A DNA stretch of 64,000 bases from Gyrodactylus bullatarudis. Taxonomy: Eukaryota > Platyhelminthes > Monogenea > Gyrodactylidea > Gyrodactylidae. Location of the stretch: assembly GCA_012064415.1 (NCBI GenBank), contig SSNU01000348.1, positions 74,029-138,028 of the forward strand, in the 5' to 3' direction. The notes beneath the pieces were generated by a model. It worked only from the letters and a program-made list of their open reading frames with translations. It had not been told where the DNA came from and made no database searches. The position numbers were made by a program, and so were the translations under genes. Position 1 is the first letter of the stretch. Each line of letters begins with the position of its first letter. Of the stretch, positions 1-8,771 are shown piece after piece.

Positions 1-136
1 GAAAAAGATAATGAAAAAAATTAGCAAAATAGCATTTTCACTCAGCAATTTAAAAAGTTGCAAAATTTTGGATTGAATTTTTAATAAGAGCGAAATTTTT
101 CTAATACTAGCAAAAAATTGGCATTTTGACAGCTCT
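1..136. mobile_element. Right end of a mutator-like or related non-autonomous element (partial)
   Basis: The reverse complement of the segment ending at 136 begins AGAGCTGTCAAAATGCC. This resembles the terminal repeat of the complete mutator-like element at 806-3268, which reads AGGACGGTCAAAATGC from its right end. The interior also has the same repeated word (tagcaaaatagca). The other end lies outside the window, so this is a partial element inside an upstream ANAPC2 intron. The assignment rests on end similarity only. Confidence 0.4.
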
Positions 137-408
137 ACCGATTACAAATCTGTTTCGAATATATTGTGATGTGAAAAAATCAAGTTTTCAGCTCAAGACA
201 GTAAAATATTTTGGCAGCAGAATGTACATTTAAAAGGGGACTCATTTGCAATCGAAATATGAAAAATTGATTTGTACTAATCCTCTGAACAGAAACTCCT
301 GCCCTTTTTCGTACTATCATTTCTCCACCAATCAAAGCTCTTTATTTATATGTATTTAAATGCTTCAAATTTCTGTTCAGTGTCTTAATTAATTTTGAAT
401 TATCCTAG

Positions 409-3400
409 GTAATGTTGCAAGACGTTGAAAATAGTGAAGATTGGTTCCGCCAGTTCAAAGCACACAACGAAATGAATCAAAAAGCATCACAAACTGAAGA
501 GGCATTCCCATTAAAGACTCTTGTAATTTCATCTTTTTATTGGCCTGAATTATTGGATGACAACTTTATTATACCAGATGATTTGTTGGAACCTTTCAAA
601 CAATACAGCAGGTAAATAATCTTTTGTTTCCGTAAGTTTAGAGAAATAATATTGAGCCAGTCCTTCTTATAATTCAAAATATTATTAGCGTTACATATAT
701 TAATGATAACAGCCATCAGAACAAAATTCAAATTGTAACTCCTCGCTTTTTGATATCGACCATATACAGACATTTACTATTAGACAATTATCCTGACTGA
801 TGATTAGGGCGGTCAGAAAATTGCAATAATTTCACAAAAATAGCATTTTATCCTGGAAAATAGCAATTTTTAGCAAAATTGAATTTCAAAAATAGCAATT
901 AACTAAATTTCCCATTTTAAAATGTCACTTCTTCAGTAATTGTTTATTTATTTGCATGTGCTATGGAATATTTGATGAAACTATATTGTCTTGTTAAAAC
1001 TAGGATTCTGTACACAATGTAACCATCCATACGATGTAAACATATGACCAATGAAAAACAATGATTTACTCTGATTGATTTAAAAATAAGGGGTATTTAC
1101 CGTTATGGCCTGTCGGAAATGCTATTCTCCTAAAATGGTCTGTCTGAGAATTATTATTTCCGTTATGGTTAGTCAAATAACACGGTGTATTATAAGGACT
1201 AATATATATTTCAATTATGGTTTGTTTTTTAATGTTTTTTTCTGTAATAGTAAGTTTTACTAAAATATTTTATATATGGTTTCCCCCCTTAATGTTAGGC
1301 CTAGTTTATTTTACAGTTATGGTAGGGGATTATTTCACTTATGGTCTGTTCATATTTTTTTCGTTTAACTCAAATCTTAGAATCTTGTATTAATAAGAAA
1401 TATGAAATACCAATAATTTATTAATTATCCCATCATATCTCTTCAATGCCTTTAATCCTATTTTTACTTGGCCGTCCTCTTTTTCTATTTTTTTTGTATT
1501 CAACTAAAGGTGTCTTTATCACGTAATCCAAATCAATAGCAATGATGTTCCTTCCATACATCGCTTTAAGGGACTTGATTTTAAATTAATCATTTATATA
1601 GGATTCATCTTTATTTTCACGATAAATTACAGCTAGAAGATGTACACAAGGATGGCTGGTGTGTCTTATTTCATCACAGGAGCAACTTCCATTTTCCAAG
1701 TCGACAATTCGTTCTTTATTTGTCTCCTTTTGATCTTGAAAATTGTATATAGGCACTGAGAGAGCTGCAGAAACCTTCACTGCCTTGAGCTTCTTTGCTT
1801 CCAAAGATAAAGTTTCGTACACTTTTGAGAATTTATCTACACGTTTTTATCATTTAATTTTGAATTTCCATAATTGAATAATTTGCTCACCTGAATATAT
1901 CCCGTTTTTAGACTTGTAAAATTGGTATCTCTACTCAAATCTCTTAGTAACGTGTTGGGAATAACTATATACTGCGTTAAATGGATGGAGCATTCTTATT
2001 TCATTGATCGCTGAGTTAGCTGACTCAGCTAAATTAGAGGTCAGATGACCGTAACGACATACAGGAAAATAGAAATTAGTCCATATTTTTATCACACAAA
2101 TACTTATGAACTTCTTCGTATATCTTCTTAATTTTCTCCATTGCATCAAAGAGGTCATTGTAATTTTTAGAAGTAGCTACCTTCCAAATATGTCCGTTCA
2201 TGTTTTTCTTATATTTTCTCTGAATATTTTTTCCATATGGAAAAGGCAGTACGAATGATGACATGTTGGTAATTCTTTTTTGATAGCATTAATTAGTCCC
2301 TTTTCTCTGTCAGATAAGATAGCAACGTTCTTTCTTTCATGTAGGTTTAAGCACTTATTTAATTGAATGAAGAAGTAGCTCCAATAATCTTCAGATTCAG
2401 TTGGTCCCAAGGAGAATGCTAAGGGATAAAGCTGTCCATTTCCATCCAAACCAATCGCCATTTGAATGATGTAATTATGATTTGACTTGAGATGGCAACC
2501 GTCTACTGCTATTATGGGCAGTGCATTAGTAAAAGCTTTTATTGAATTATTGAATGAGAGGAACATAGCTTCCAGTTGATTATCTAGTTTTTTAACATCA
2601 ATCATGGTTCCAGGGCTTGTAATATAATGGGCATTTAAAAAGCCAATAAGCTTGTCATATGAGTTTAAATCATCTGAAAAAGAGTTAGATTTTGAGACCT
2701 GATTACTTCGCTACATTTTTTTTTGAAATCGAACATTTTTATTTATAAACAGAATTATAATGATTAATGATTGTACAATTAACCCTTAAGAGAACAGAGA
2801 AAGAGTGTTCAATGTGCCCGGTGTGGAAGGGGGTCCGAATGAGAGGTGAGAGAGATACCACTACGCCACACCGGGCAATGTGTCGTAAGAAGTAGAAATG
2901 CCGTAAAAGTTCCAATCCATCATTAGGGGTAAACTTTTTATAGTCAATAGAATGTGATTTCAGAATTTCCACACTATTTTTCTTATTAATCATAGTTTTT
3001 ATCTAAAATTTGATATCGTTTGTAGACAAACAAAAGGCTTTTTATTTGTATGTTTGGTTTTATTCCCATTGTTTGGTGAGCAAATTAAGAAGCTAAAAAT
3101 AGCAGATAATTAGCAAAATAATAGCAAAAAAATAGTTCATGTTGAAAAATAGCAGAATATTAGCTAAATTATTTTAGAAACTAAAACTGAGACAAAACCA
3201 TGCCTTACATCATTCTAATCAGATTTCATTGCTTATTAATATACTAAAAATAGCATTTTGACCGTCCTACTGATGATTTCATGGTTTATCTGAATATTTT
3301 GTATTTGATGTCTATAGAAACTATTATAATTTTTAGCATACATTATTTTTTTCTTCAGCCAATCACGTAGAAGACAATCTTTGCTGAATAGCCTTCCAAG

Positions 3401-6400
3401 AACTACATTTTATGATTTACTCCAATACTTTTTAGGAATAAGGTTTTTCCTTTAAAAGTTCTTTTATTTCGAATAAGAAAGTGTAAATCTAAAGGGACTG
3501 TATTACAGTTATTTAAAAGCTCTGAAACTAAGATGTAATCGATGAAAACTTTTTATATATTTTTATTATATTTACTTTTTTTAGTTTCTTTGAGACTCAG
3601 AATGAAGAAATGTGCATTAAATGGCTATGCAGGTATGGAACTGTTGAAGTTGACATAAAACTTCCTAATGGAAAGGTTGTCCCTTACACCCTTGAGCCAA
3701 TAGAAGCTAGCATTGCCCATCTTTTCACCAAAAAGGCGAAGTACAGTCTTGCAGAATTAAGTTCAGTAAGTTATGACTTGACCAATCCACATTTCATTGC
3801 CCACTCTAAAGACTCATATTAACTTGGTAGCTGTTTTCATTTTCTTAAAATCCCTATCGTACAGTAGGAATAGTCGATATTATTTTCAAAAATTTGGAAG
3901 AGGAAAATTCCTAACAAGCATGTAAAGACATTTCGATTGATACCAGGAAGTTTAGGCTCAAAATTTTGTTTTTTTTTCATTTCTTTGGTCGCTGAAGTTT
4001 TCATATAATAATAATTATAAATCACTCTTATTTCTTTAAACTTGAAGTTCCATTGAGATAATAAAATATTCTTTTGAACTGACTATAACGTTGTTCGCTT
4101 GCTGCCTGACTATGTTGTATTCTGGCTTGTCTATCTGTATAAAAAGAAAAAGGAGAGAAAGGTATAGTATTTATTAAAAAATAAGGATTATAAACATTAC
4201 AGTGATTGTTATAGTAATCAGAATTATTAGAGTAATAACTCTGATAATATAATTCATCACTTGAAAGAACATTAAAATTAAGATTAGAATAAAAAACATT
4301 TAGATTACCCTGATAAAAATAGTTAGGACATGTATTCGAAATATTGTGTGAGTCGTAACTATTTTTATCAGGGTAATCTAAATGTTTTTTATTCTAATCT
4401 TAATTTTAATGTTCTTTCAAGTGATGAATTATATTATCAGAGTTATTACTCTAATAATTCTGATTACTATAACAATCACTGTAATATTTATAATCCTTAT
4501 TTTTTGTCTATTCATAAAGCGATCAATTGTTAGTTGCCCACTGTCTCTACGTTGTATTCTTTTTGCTTTTCACAACTTTTTTTCTCAATAATTTTAGGTT
4601 GGGACATAATTGGATTATCAACTATCGTTGACTTCTCTTTAATTTCATTTGTATGCAAAAATCGATCGCTTTATGAAGAAACAAAAGTAGCTAATTATGA
4701 TCAGAGTGTTCGTACTGACAACCTAAAGTTTTTTCCTTCTATTAGCAAGTAGGTTTTTGTTGAAATTTTTTTTAGATTTCGGATCAGATACATCGATCAA
4801 AAGAATTGATTTAGAAAGGTCCAAATTGAAAATAATGCTACTATGTTACTAAGAGTACATTATTCTAACGTATTTTGTCTATTCCAATTTTGATTTTTTA
4901 AATATTCATTGACCACTCCTATTGCACAGCAAGTTGAAGCCAAGACAAGAAATCATCATTATTTTTTTATTGAAATTAAACAATCTCTTGATTTTCTTTT
5001 GTTTAGGAGCTCAAAGCGTTCAATTTATCAACAGTAAAGAGAGCATTAAAGTTCTTTTTGAATAATGGAATTTTAAAAATGAAGAAAATAGCCAACGTCA
5101 AAGCTACCAATATAATGGAGGCAGCAAATTCAGAAATTTATGAAATCTCTGATAACAGATTTGTTTCTGATGACGACAAGAACTGCAATGACAAGGACAT
5201 GAACATGAACGAGAATGATAATTGTGGATCAGATCCAAATACAAATAATGATCAAGGAGTCGGACAAAACGAGGAACATTCCATTGAAGAAGACAACGAG
5301 GTCGAAGAGATAGAACTCCAAAGAACTGAAAAGGATAATCAAGTTAGTTTCTGACATTTTAACACTTTTGTGTAGGATTTTTTATTTATTTACCCGTTGA
5401 AAACATTTTCTCGAGGAATTAAAAATGTAGTTAGGGTTAATTGCAAAAATTATAGTGGGAATAATTTTTATTTTCGAAAAATTCTCAAAATAACCATGTG
5501 ACTCTGGTACAAAAATAATTTCACAAATTTGAGAATTTTTTTGGAATGAAAAATCAGGGAAGTGGACCAATACAGCGTTTAAGATACGTGTATTGAATCC
5601 TTTCAAGTTTCTTACCCATGCCAATTTGAAGATAACAGAGAATTTATATTTGTATTTTCTGTGGTGGAGTTTTTCAAAAAATGCCATATAGAAAAGTATA
5701 CTTTTTATAAAACGTGGGATATCCTGACAGTAAAATTCAATACTTTTATTAAATTAAGCATGTAATTGCCGATGGAGTTTTATGCTAATAAAGTGCCTCA
5801 CATATTTTTTCGTTTTCAATTTCAATGAAAAATAGTATATTTACCTTTACTAGAAAAGTTATGATAGGTAACAACTTCATCTAGGTATCATTCGATAGCG
5901 AAATTTTCTATGAATCAAAGGGTCTTGATTTTAAAAAATATATATTATGTAAGATAAGTCGTGAATCATAAATACAGTCAATTTCACACATGATGACTCG
6001 CGTTGGCTTAAAAGTGTGATGGCAAAGGTCTTTTATACCTCTCTGCCCCAAAAATAATTACCAATGAGAGTGAAGTATGGATTAACCAATAATATTTAAG
6101 CATAATTTTCAATTTTTATTCTCATGATGAAACCGAAATAAACCCGTCATATGATTGTTTCGAGCATCTATCCAGTAACTTATACATCATTGAATAGAGA
6201 ATTTTTTCCTTGTTCTTTAGAGCCTAAAATAAATTCTCAACCATTCTTCATAACAAAGATACTCTAATTTTTATACCTTAATTACTACAGTAAATTAAAT
6301 ACCACCATTCGAAAAAGCATGCAATAATTAGTACTCTGGCTAATTTCCATACATCAAGCTCAAAAGGAACGAGATTAAATAATAAATCAAAATTGCATTC

Positions 6401-7741
6401 AGATTTCCAAATTTAATGAGGATCTATCCTAATATGGATGTAAGCCAAGGCTTGAATAAACAATATGCATCACAAAGACATTACGTTATTCTAATGTACC
6501 ATGTTAGTGTGAAAGTCATCAGACCCCCTATTTTCCTTTCTATGTTCCCCTTGAGATCCTTTCAAAATACGTGTTTGTGTGTATAACCAGACTCCAATCT
6601 TTTTCTACGTTAACTCCAATCCCCCACCAACAACAATGCTCTTTCTCTTATGACTCCAATCTCTTTCTATTTAATGTTTATTTCTAATCATGAAGTCTTG
6701 GTTGAAAATAGAAGAATTTAATAAAAATCATAAACACCTTTCTCTCTTGATACATCTTTATAAAACGATAGTCTCTCTAGTTCTGAAAGAGTATAGAAAT
6801 TAGAGTATCTTTGTTATGAAGAATGGTTGAGAATTTATTTTAGGCTCTAAAGAACAAGGAAAAAATTCTCTATTCAATGATGTATAAGTTACTGGATAGA
6901 TGCTCGAAACAATCATATGACGGGTTTATTTCGGTTTCATCATGAGAATAAAAATTGAAAATTATGCTTAAATATTATTGGTTAATCCATACTTCACTCT
7001 CATTGGTAATTATTTTTGGGGCAGAGAGGTATAAAAGACCTTTGCCATCACACTTTTAAGCCAACGCGAGTCATCATGTGTGAAATTGACTGTATTAGAA
7101 GTGCCTCACATATTAATTCCGACAACTATATGTATTAATCCTTTTGATCAACTTGATTGAAATTTTACTCTTATCTCAATTCATTATGAATTTACGACAG
7201 GTTTCATTTAGAAATATTAAATATTTTTTCTCAGGTTGCTGGCTGAAATTTCATGCTAGGATCAAGCCATGTTTTTTGATGAATAATTACTGTTGGCCAG
7301 ATTTTATAATGTTCTCTAAATTTTCAAACATTTAAATATATCACGTCTGTGTTTGGTCCGAAGAGAACCGACGAAAATAAAGCATTGCTCACTAAAAAAC
7401 TTGGTTTGTTCTTGATCCTAGCATGACTTTCAGTCAGAAACCTCTGAATATTTTTGAGGTCAATAGACAACTTATGTCAGCCAATAAATAAATATTCTTT
7501 ATTATTTAAAAACCTCACAATTTTCATCAAGGTCTACTGGTCCTATATCAACGGAATGTTAATGAATTTGGGGGCTCTCTCATTAGACAAGATACTTTCC
7601 ATGTTGAAAATTTTCACTTCAGCAGCTGACGAATCAAATGGTCCAATCAACAAGGCTTCTCTGCAAGCTTTTCTCAACAAGAAAATCATCGAGAATGAAA
7701 TCAGCCTAGAAGGTGGTCTTTACAGATTGGTAAAAAAATAA
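409..7741 (+). CDS. ANAPC2: Anaphase-promoting complex subunit 2 (APC2), last four coding exons, 5'-partial
   Basis: Exons are 409-611, 3585-3765, 5007-5342 and 7532-7741, all with AG acceptors and GT donors. Phases agree across the joins (2, 0, 0) and give 309 C-terminal residues ending in TAA. APC2 is the cullin-like scaffold that holds the RING subunit APC11 and the E2 in the APC/C ubiquitin ligase. Exon 1 opens with VMLQDVENS, the block found in animal APC2 (VMLQDV-S), then has FYWPELLDDNF of the cullin-homology C-terminal part. Exon 2 (WLCRYGTVEVDI) continues this part. Exon 3 has a winged-helix segment (NLSTVKRALKFFLNNGIL), then an acidic Asn/Asp/Glu-rich linker of about 65 residues, longer than I recall for vertebrates. 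Exon 4 is the E2-binding WHB domain (YWSYINGMLMNLGALSLDKI ... GLYRLVKK). All three introns contain transposons. The upstream exons are outside the window. Confidence 0.96.
796..805. repeat. Target-site duplication, left copy
   Basis: ACTGATGATT directly abuts the left terminal repeat (AGGGCGGTCA) of the mutator-like element. The identical 10-mer is at 3269-3278. Mutator-like elements make target duplications of about 9-10 bp. Confidence 0.85.
1586..2993 (-). pseudogene. MULE transposase, frameshifted and SINE-interrupted
   Basis: Reading the minus strand, an N-terminal piece (2875-2993, from MINKKNSVEILK) is cut by a SINE at 2716-2876. The frame then resumes around 2700-2605 and runs through the DDE core at 2198-2605. 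That core has IIAVDGCHLKSNHN with the first catalytic Asp, then AILSDREKGLINAI with the second. A frameshift near 2200-2260 moves the protein to another frame (KYKKNMNGHIWKVATS), and a further shift near 2100 leads to a piece with NLAESANSAINE. The final piece (1586-1822) has the SWIM finger C-x-C ... C-x-H (SCSCDEIRHTSHPCVHLLAV). The domain order is normal for MULE transposases. At least two frameshifts plus the insertion make it non-functional. Confidence 0.85.
2716..2876 (-). repeat. tRNA-derived SINE, copy 1 (nested in the MULE)
   Basis: On the minus strand it starts GCCCGGTGTGGCGTAGTGG, which contains the pol III A box TGGCGTAGTGG. It continues through a tRNA-like head with CACACCGGGCA, then a body (AACACTCTTTCTCTGTTCTC), and ends in an A-rich tail after TTCGATTTC. 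The B-box part of the head is deleted here compared with the copy at 33032. Two more copies are at 19902-20074 and 33032-33208. Confidence 0.8.
3269..3278. repeat. Target-site duplication, right copy
   Basis: ACTGATGATT follows the right terminal repeat (TGACCGTCCT) and matches 796-805 exactly. Confidence 0.85.
3766..5006 (+). other. ANAPC2 intron with a large hairpin
   Basis: The donor is GTAAGT and the acceptor TTTAG; the phase is 0. Apart from the hairpin at 4176-4505 no feature is recognisable. The open frames seen here arise from the hairpin and simple AT-rich sequence. Confidence 0.8.
4176..4505. repeat. Near-perfect inverted repeat (foldback), 149-bp arms, 32-bp loop
   Basis: The left arm 4176-4324 and right arm 4357-4505 are reverse complements. 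By eye I see only one clear mismatch (aaacattac against aaatattac). The spacer is 4325-4356. The transcript of the ANAPC2 intron would fold into a long double-stranded stem. No transposase or convincing target duplication is seen, so the class of foldback or MITE is unknown. The high arm identity points to recent formation or gene conversion. Confidence 0.9.
5975..7092. mobile_element. Long-TIR, Tc1/mariner-type non-autonomous element (1118 bp)
   Basis: The arms (about 5975-6278 and 6791-7092, roughly 300 bp each) are highly similar inverted repeats. The tips read CAGTCAATTTCACAC and are bordered by the dinucleotide TA on each side (5973-5974 and 7093-7094). A CAGT tip with TA duplication is typical of the Tc1/mariner superfamily. 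The roughly 510-bp centre has no transposase frame, so the element must have been moved in trans. Confidence 0.75.
7498..7503 (-). terminator. Candidate syntaxin-6 polyadenylation signal (AATAAA on the minus strand)
   Basis: TTTATT on the plus strand is the first AATAAA I see downstream of the syntaxin stop. If it is used, the syntaxin 3' UTR (about 285 nt) would cross the whole last exon of ANAPC2 in antisense. Confidence 0.35.
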
Positions 7742-7784
7742 ATTATTTTTACATTATACGAATTCGAATAATTTTAAACTAATA

Positions 7785-8519
7785 TTACAATAAAATGAAT
7801 AAGAAAAATATTATCATCAGTGTTATTGAAAGACCAATTATCGCATACCATTGTTTTCTATCACTTTCGAGATGAAGAATACGAGATATTTTTTTGGTAG
7901 TTTTACTCATTTTGGATTGAGTCAAGTCTAATTCATCAGAAAATCCTTCTAATAAAGCAGATTGATCATTTAACTCTGATCCAATAGCTGTAGACATTGT
8001 TTTCAGTCGTGAAACAGATTCTGATAACTGATTTATATGCTCATCCTGTTCTAACTTCATTGTTTCCTGCTGTTGAAAATAATCTTGGAGTGATCTGTCT
8101 TTTGATAGAGTTTCCCTCTCATAAGGTTGCGACATTAGAGGATCAACATCATAATTATTTTTACAAACAGTACTAAAATCAATATAATCCATTTTTGAGG
8201 AGAAATTGCTAGGATTTGCAATCTGAGTTTTGCAGGATCTAACAACATTTTTTACATTGTTGACAAACTGACGTCTATTACGAATCTCTTTATCTGTGAT
8301 GGGAAATTTACTTGGATTAGACTCAACAATCCTAACTGAATCTTCAATTTCGTCCAAGTTCCATTCGATTCCTCGCAAAGCTTGTTTAAGCTCACTAGAT
8401 AGATCAACTGCTTTAACAGACTCAGTTTTGATGCACTCTTTCCAATCATTATATAATTTGGAAGCTGATTTGAGACTCTTGATAATATCATTTTGAACAG
8501 AATAATAAGGATCATTCAT
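7785..8519 (-). CDS. Stx6: Syntaxin-6 family Qc-SNARE, single exon
   Basis: This 244-residue protein has the full layout of syntaxin 6/10, against 255 residues for human STX6. It starts MNDPYYSVQNDI, then has the N-terminal helical bundle (residues about 5-105, with IEWNLDEIEDSVRIVE). A linker follows, then the SNARE coiled coil at about 152-215. Gln186 in SELNDQSALLEGF is the zero-layer residue that makes it a Q-SNARE. A single C-terminal membrane anchor spans residues 224-244. The protein acts in fusion between trans-Golgi and endosomes. The gene is intronless here, intact, and convergent with ANAPC2 (43 bp between stops). It is divergent from the AUTS2-like gene, with 252 bp between the two start codons. 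STX10 is the only realistic alternative and is vertebrate-specific. Confidence 0.93.
   Translation of the reverse strand: MNDPYYSVQNDIIKSLKSASKLYNDWKECIKTESVKAVDLSSELKQALRGIEWNLDEIEDSVRIVESNPSKFPITDKEIRNRRQFVNNVKNVVRSCKTQIANPSNFSSKMDYIDFSTVCKNNYDVDPLMSQPYERETLSKDRSLQDYFQQQETMKLEQDEHINQLSESVSRLKTMSTAIGSELNDQSALLEGFSDELDLTQSKMSKTTKKISRILHLESDRKQWYAIIGLSITLMIIFFLFILL
7789..7794 (+). terminator. ANAPC2 polyadenylation signal AATAAA
   Basis: It lies 48 bases after the ANAPC2 stop, inside the last codons of the convergent syntaxin gene. The two 3' ends therefore overlap. Confidence 0.6.
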
Positions 8520-8771
8520 AATTGGAAGTTGAAAGGGAAGTGTGATGACGTTCTTAATATGCTCAGATGATCCTTGTTATTGATTTATGGTTCATAAGTT
8601 GTGAAGTTGTTGAAATATTTAAAAAATTTCAACAAATTTAAACAAGCAGCCTAATTCATAAATGTTTTACTGAATCAATTTTGGCTCAGAACATAAAAAC
8701 ATTTTATGATTACGAATCGAGAGGTTACTCACATGTTTTCACAAAGTTGATTTATACTCATCAAATATTTC
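8520..8771. promoter_or_regulatory. Divergent promoter region between syntaxin 6 and the AUTS2-like gene
   Basis: These 252 bp separate two divergent start codons and must hold both 5' UTRs and a shared or bidirectional promoter, unless non-coding upstream exons exist. I see no clear TATA box. This follows from gene layout, not from motifs. Confidence 0.5.

Larger units (their letters stand above)
806..3268 (-). mobile_element. Complete mutator-like (MULE) DNA transposon, 2463 bp
   Basis: The ends are an imperfect terminal inverted repeat: AGGGCGGTCAGAAAAT on the left, AGGACGGTCAAAATGC read from the right. They are flanked by the 10-bp direct repeat ACTGATGATT. The interior has a broken minus-strand transposase with the MULE catalytic region and a SWIM zinc finger (see 1586-2993). 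Short AT-rich 'aatagca' words cluster just inside both ends. The element sits in an ANAPC2 intron antisense to the gene and carries a nested tRNA-SINE. No coding content is seen between 940 and 1586. Confidence 0.85.
612..3584 (+). other. ANAPC2 intron, mostly filled by a mutator-like element
   Basis: The intron starts GTAAAT and ends TTTAG. Its phase (2) joins AG+T into a Ser codon. About 2.46 kb of its 2.97 kb is the inserted element at 806-3268. The remaining 190 bp upstream and 316 bp downstream show nothing recognisable. Confidence 0.85.
5343..7531 (+). other. ANAPC2 last intron with a long-TIR element
   Basis: The donor is GTTAGT after Gln (CAA) and the acceptor is TCAAG before GTC TAC TGG. 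The phase is 0. It holds the Tc1-type element at 5975-7092. The word 'gtgcctcacata' occurs at about 5793 and 7101, on either side of that element, and may mark an older repeat that it interrupted. Confidence 0.8.

Noticed and set aside
2739..2993. 84-residue minus-strand frame
   Set aside because: It is a chimera of MULE N-terminus and SINE sequence, not a gene.
4330..4752. Three overlapping plus-strand frames in the ANAPC2 intron
   Set aside because: They come largely from one arm of the hairpin at 4176-4505 and AT-rich flank; the composition (Asn/Tyr/Ile runs) is not protein-like.
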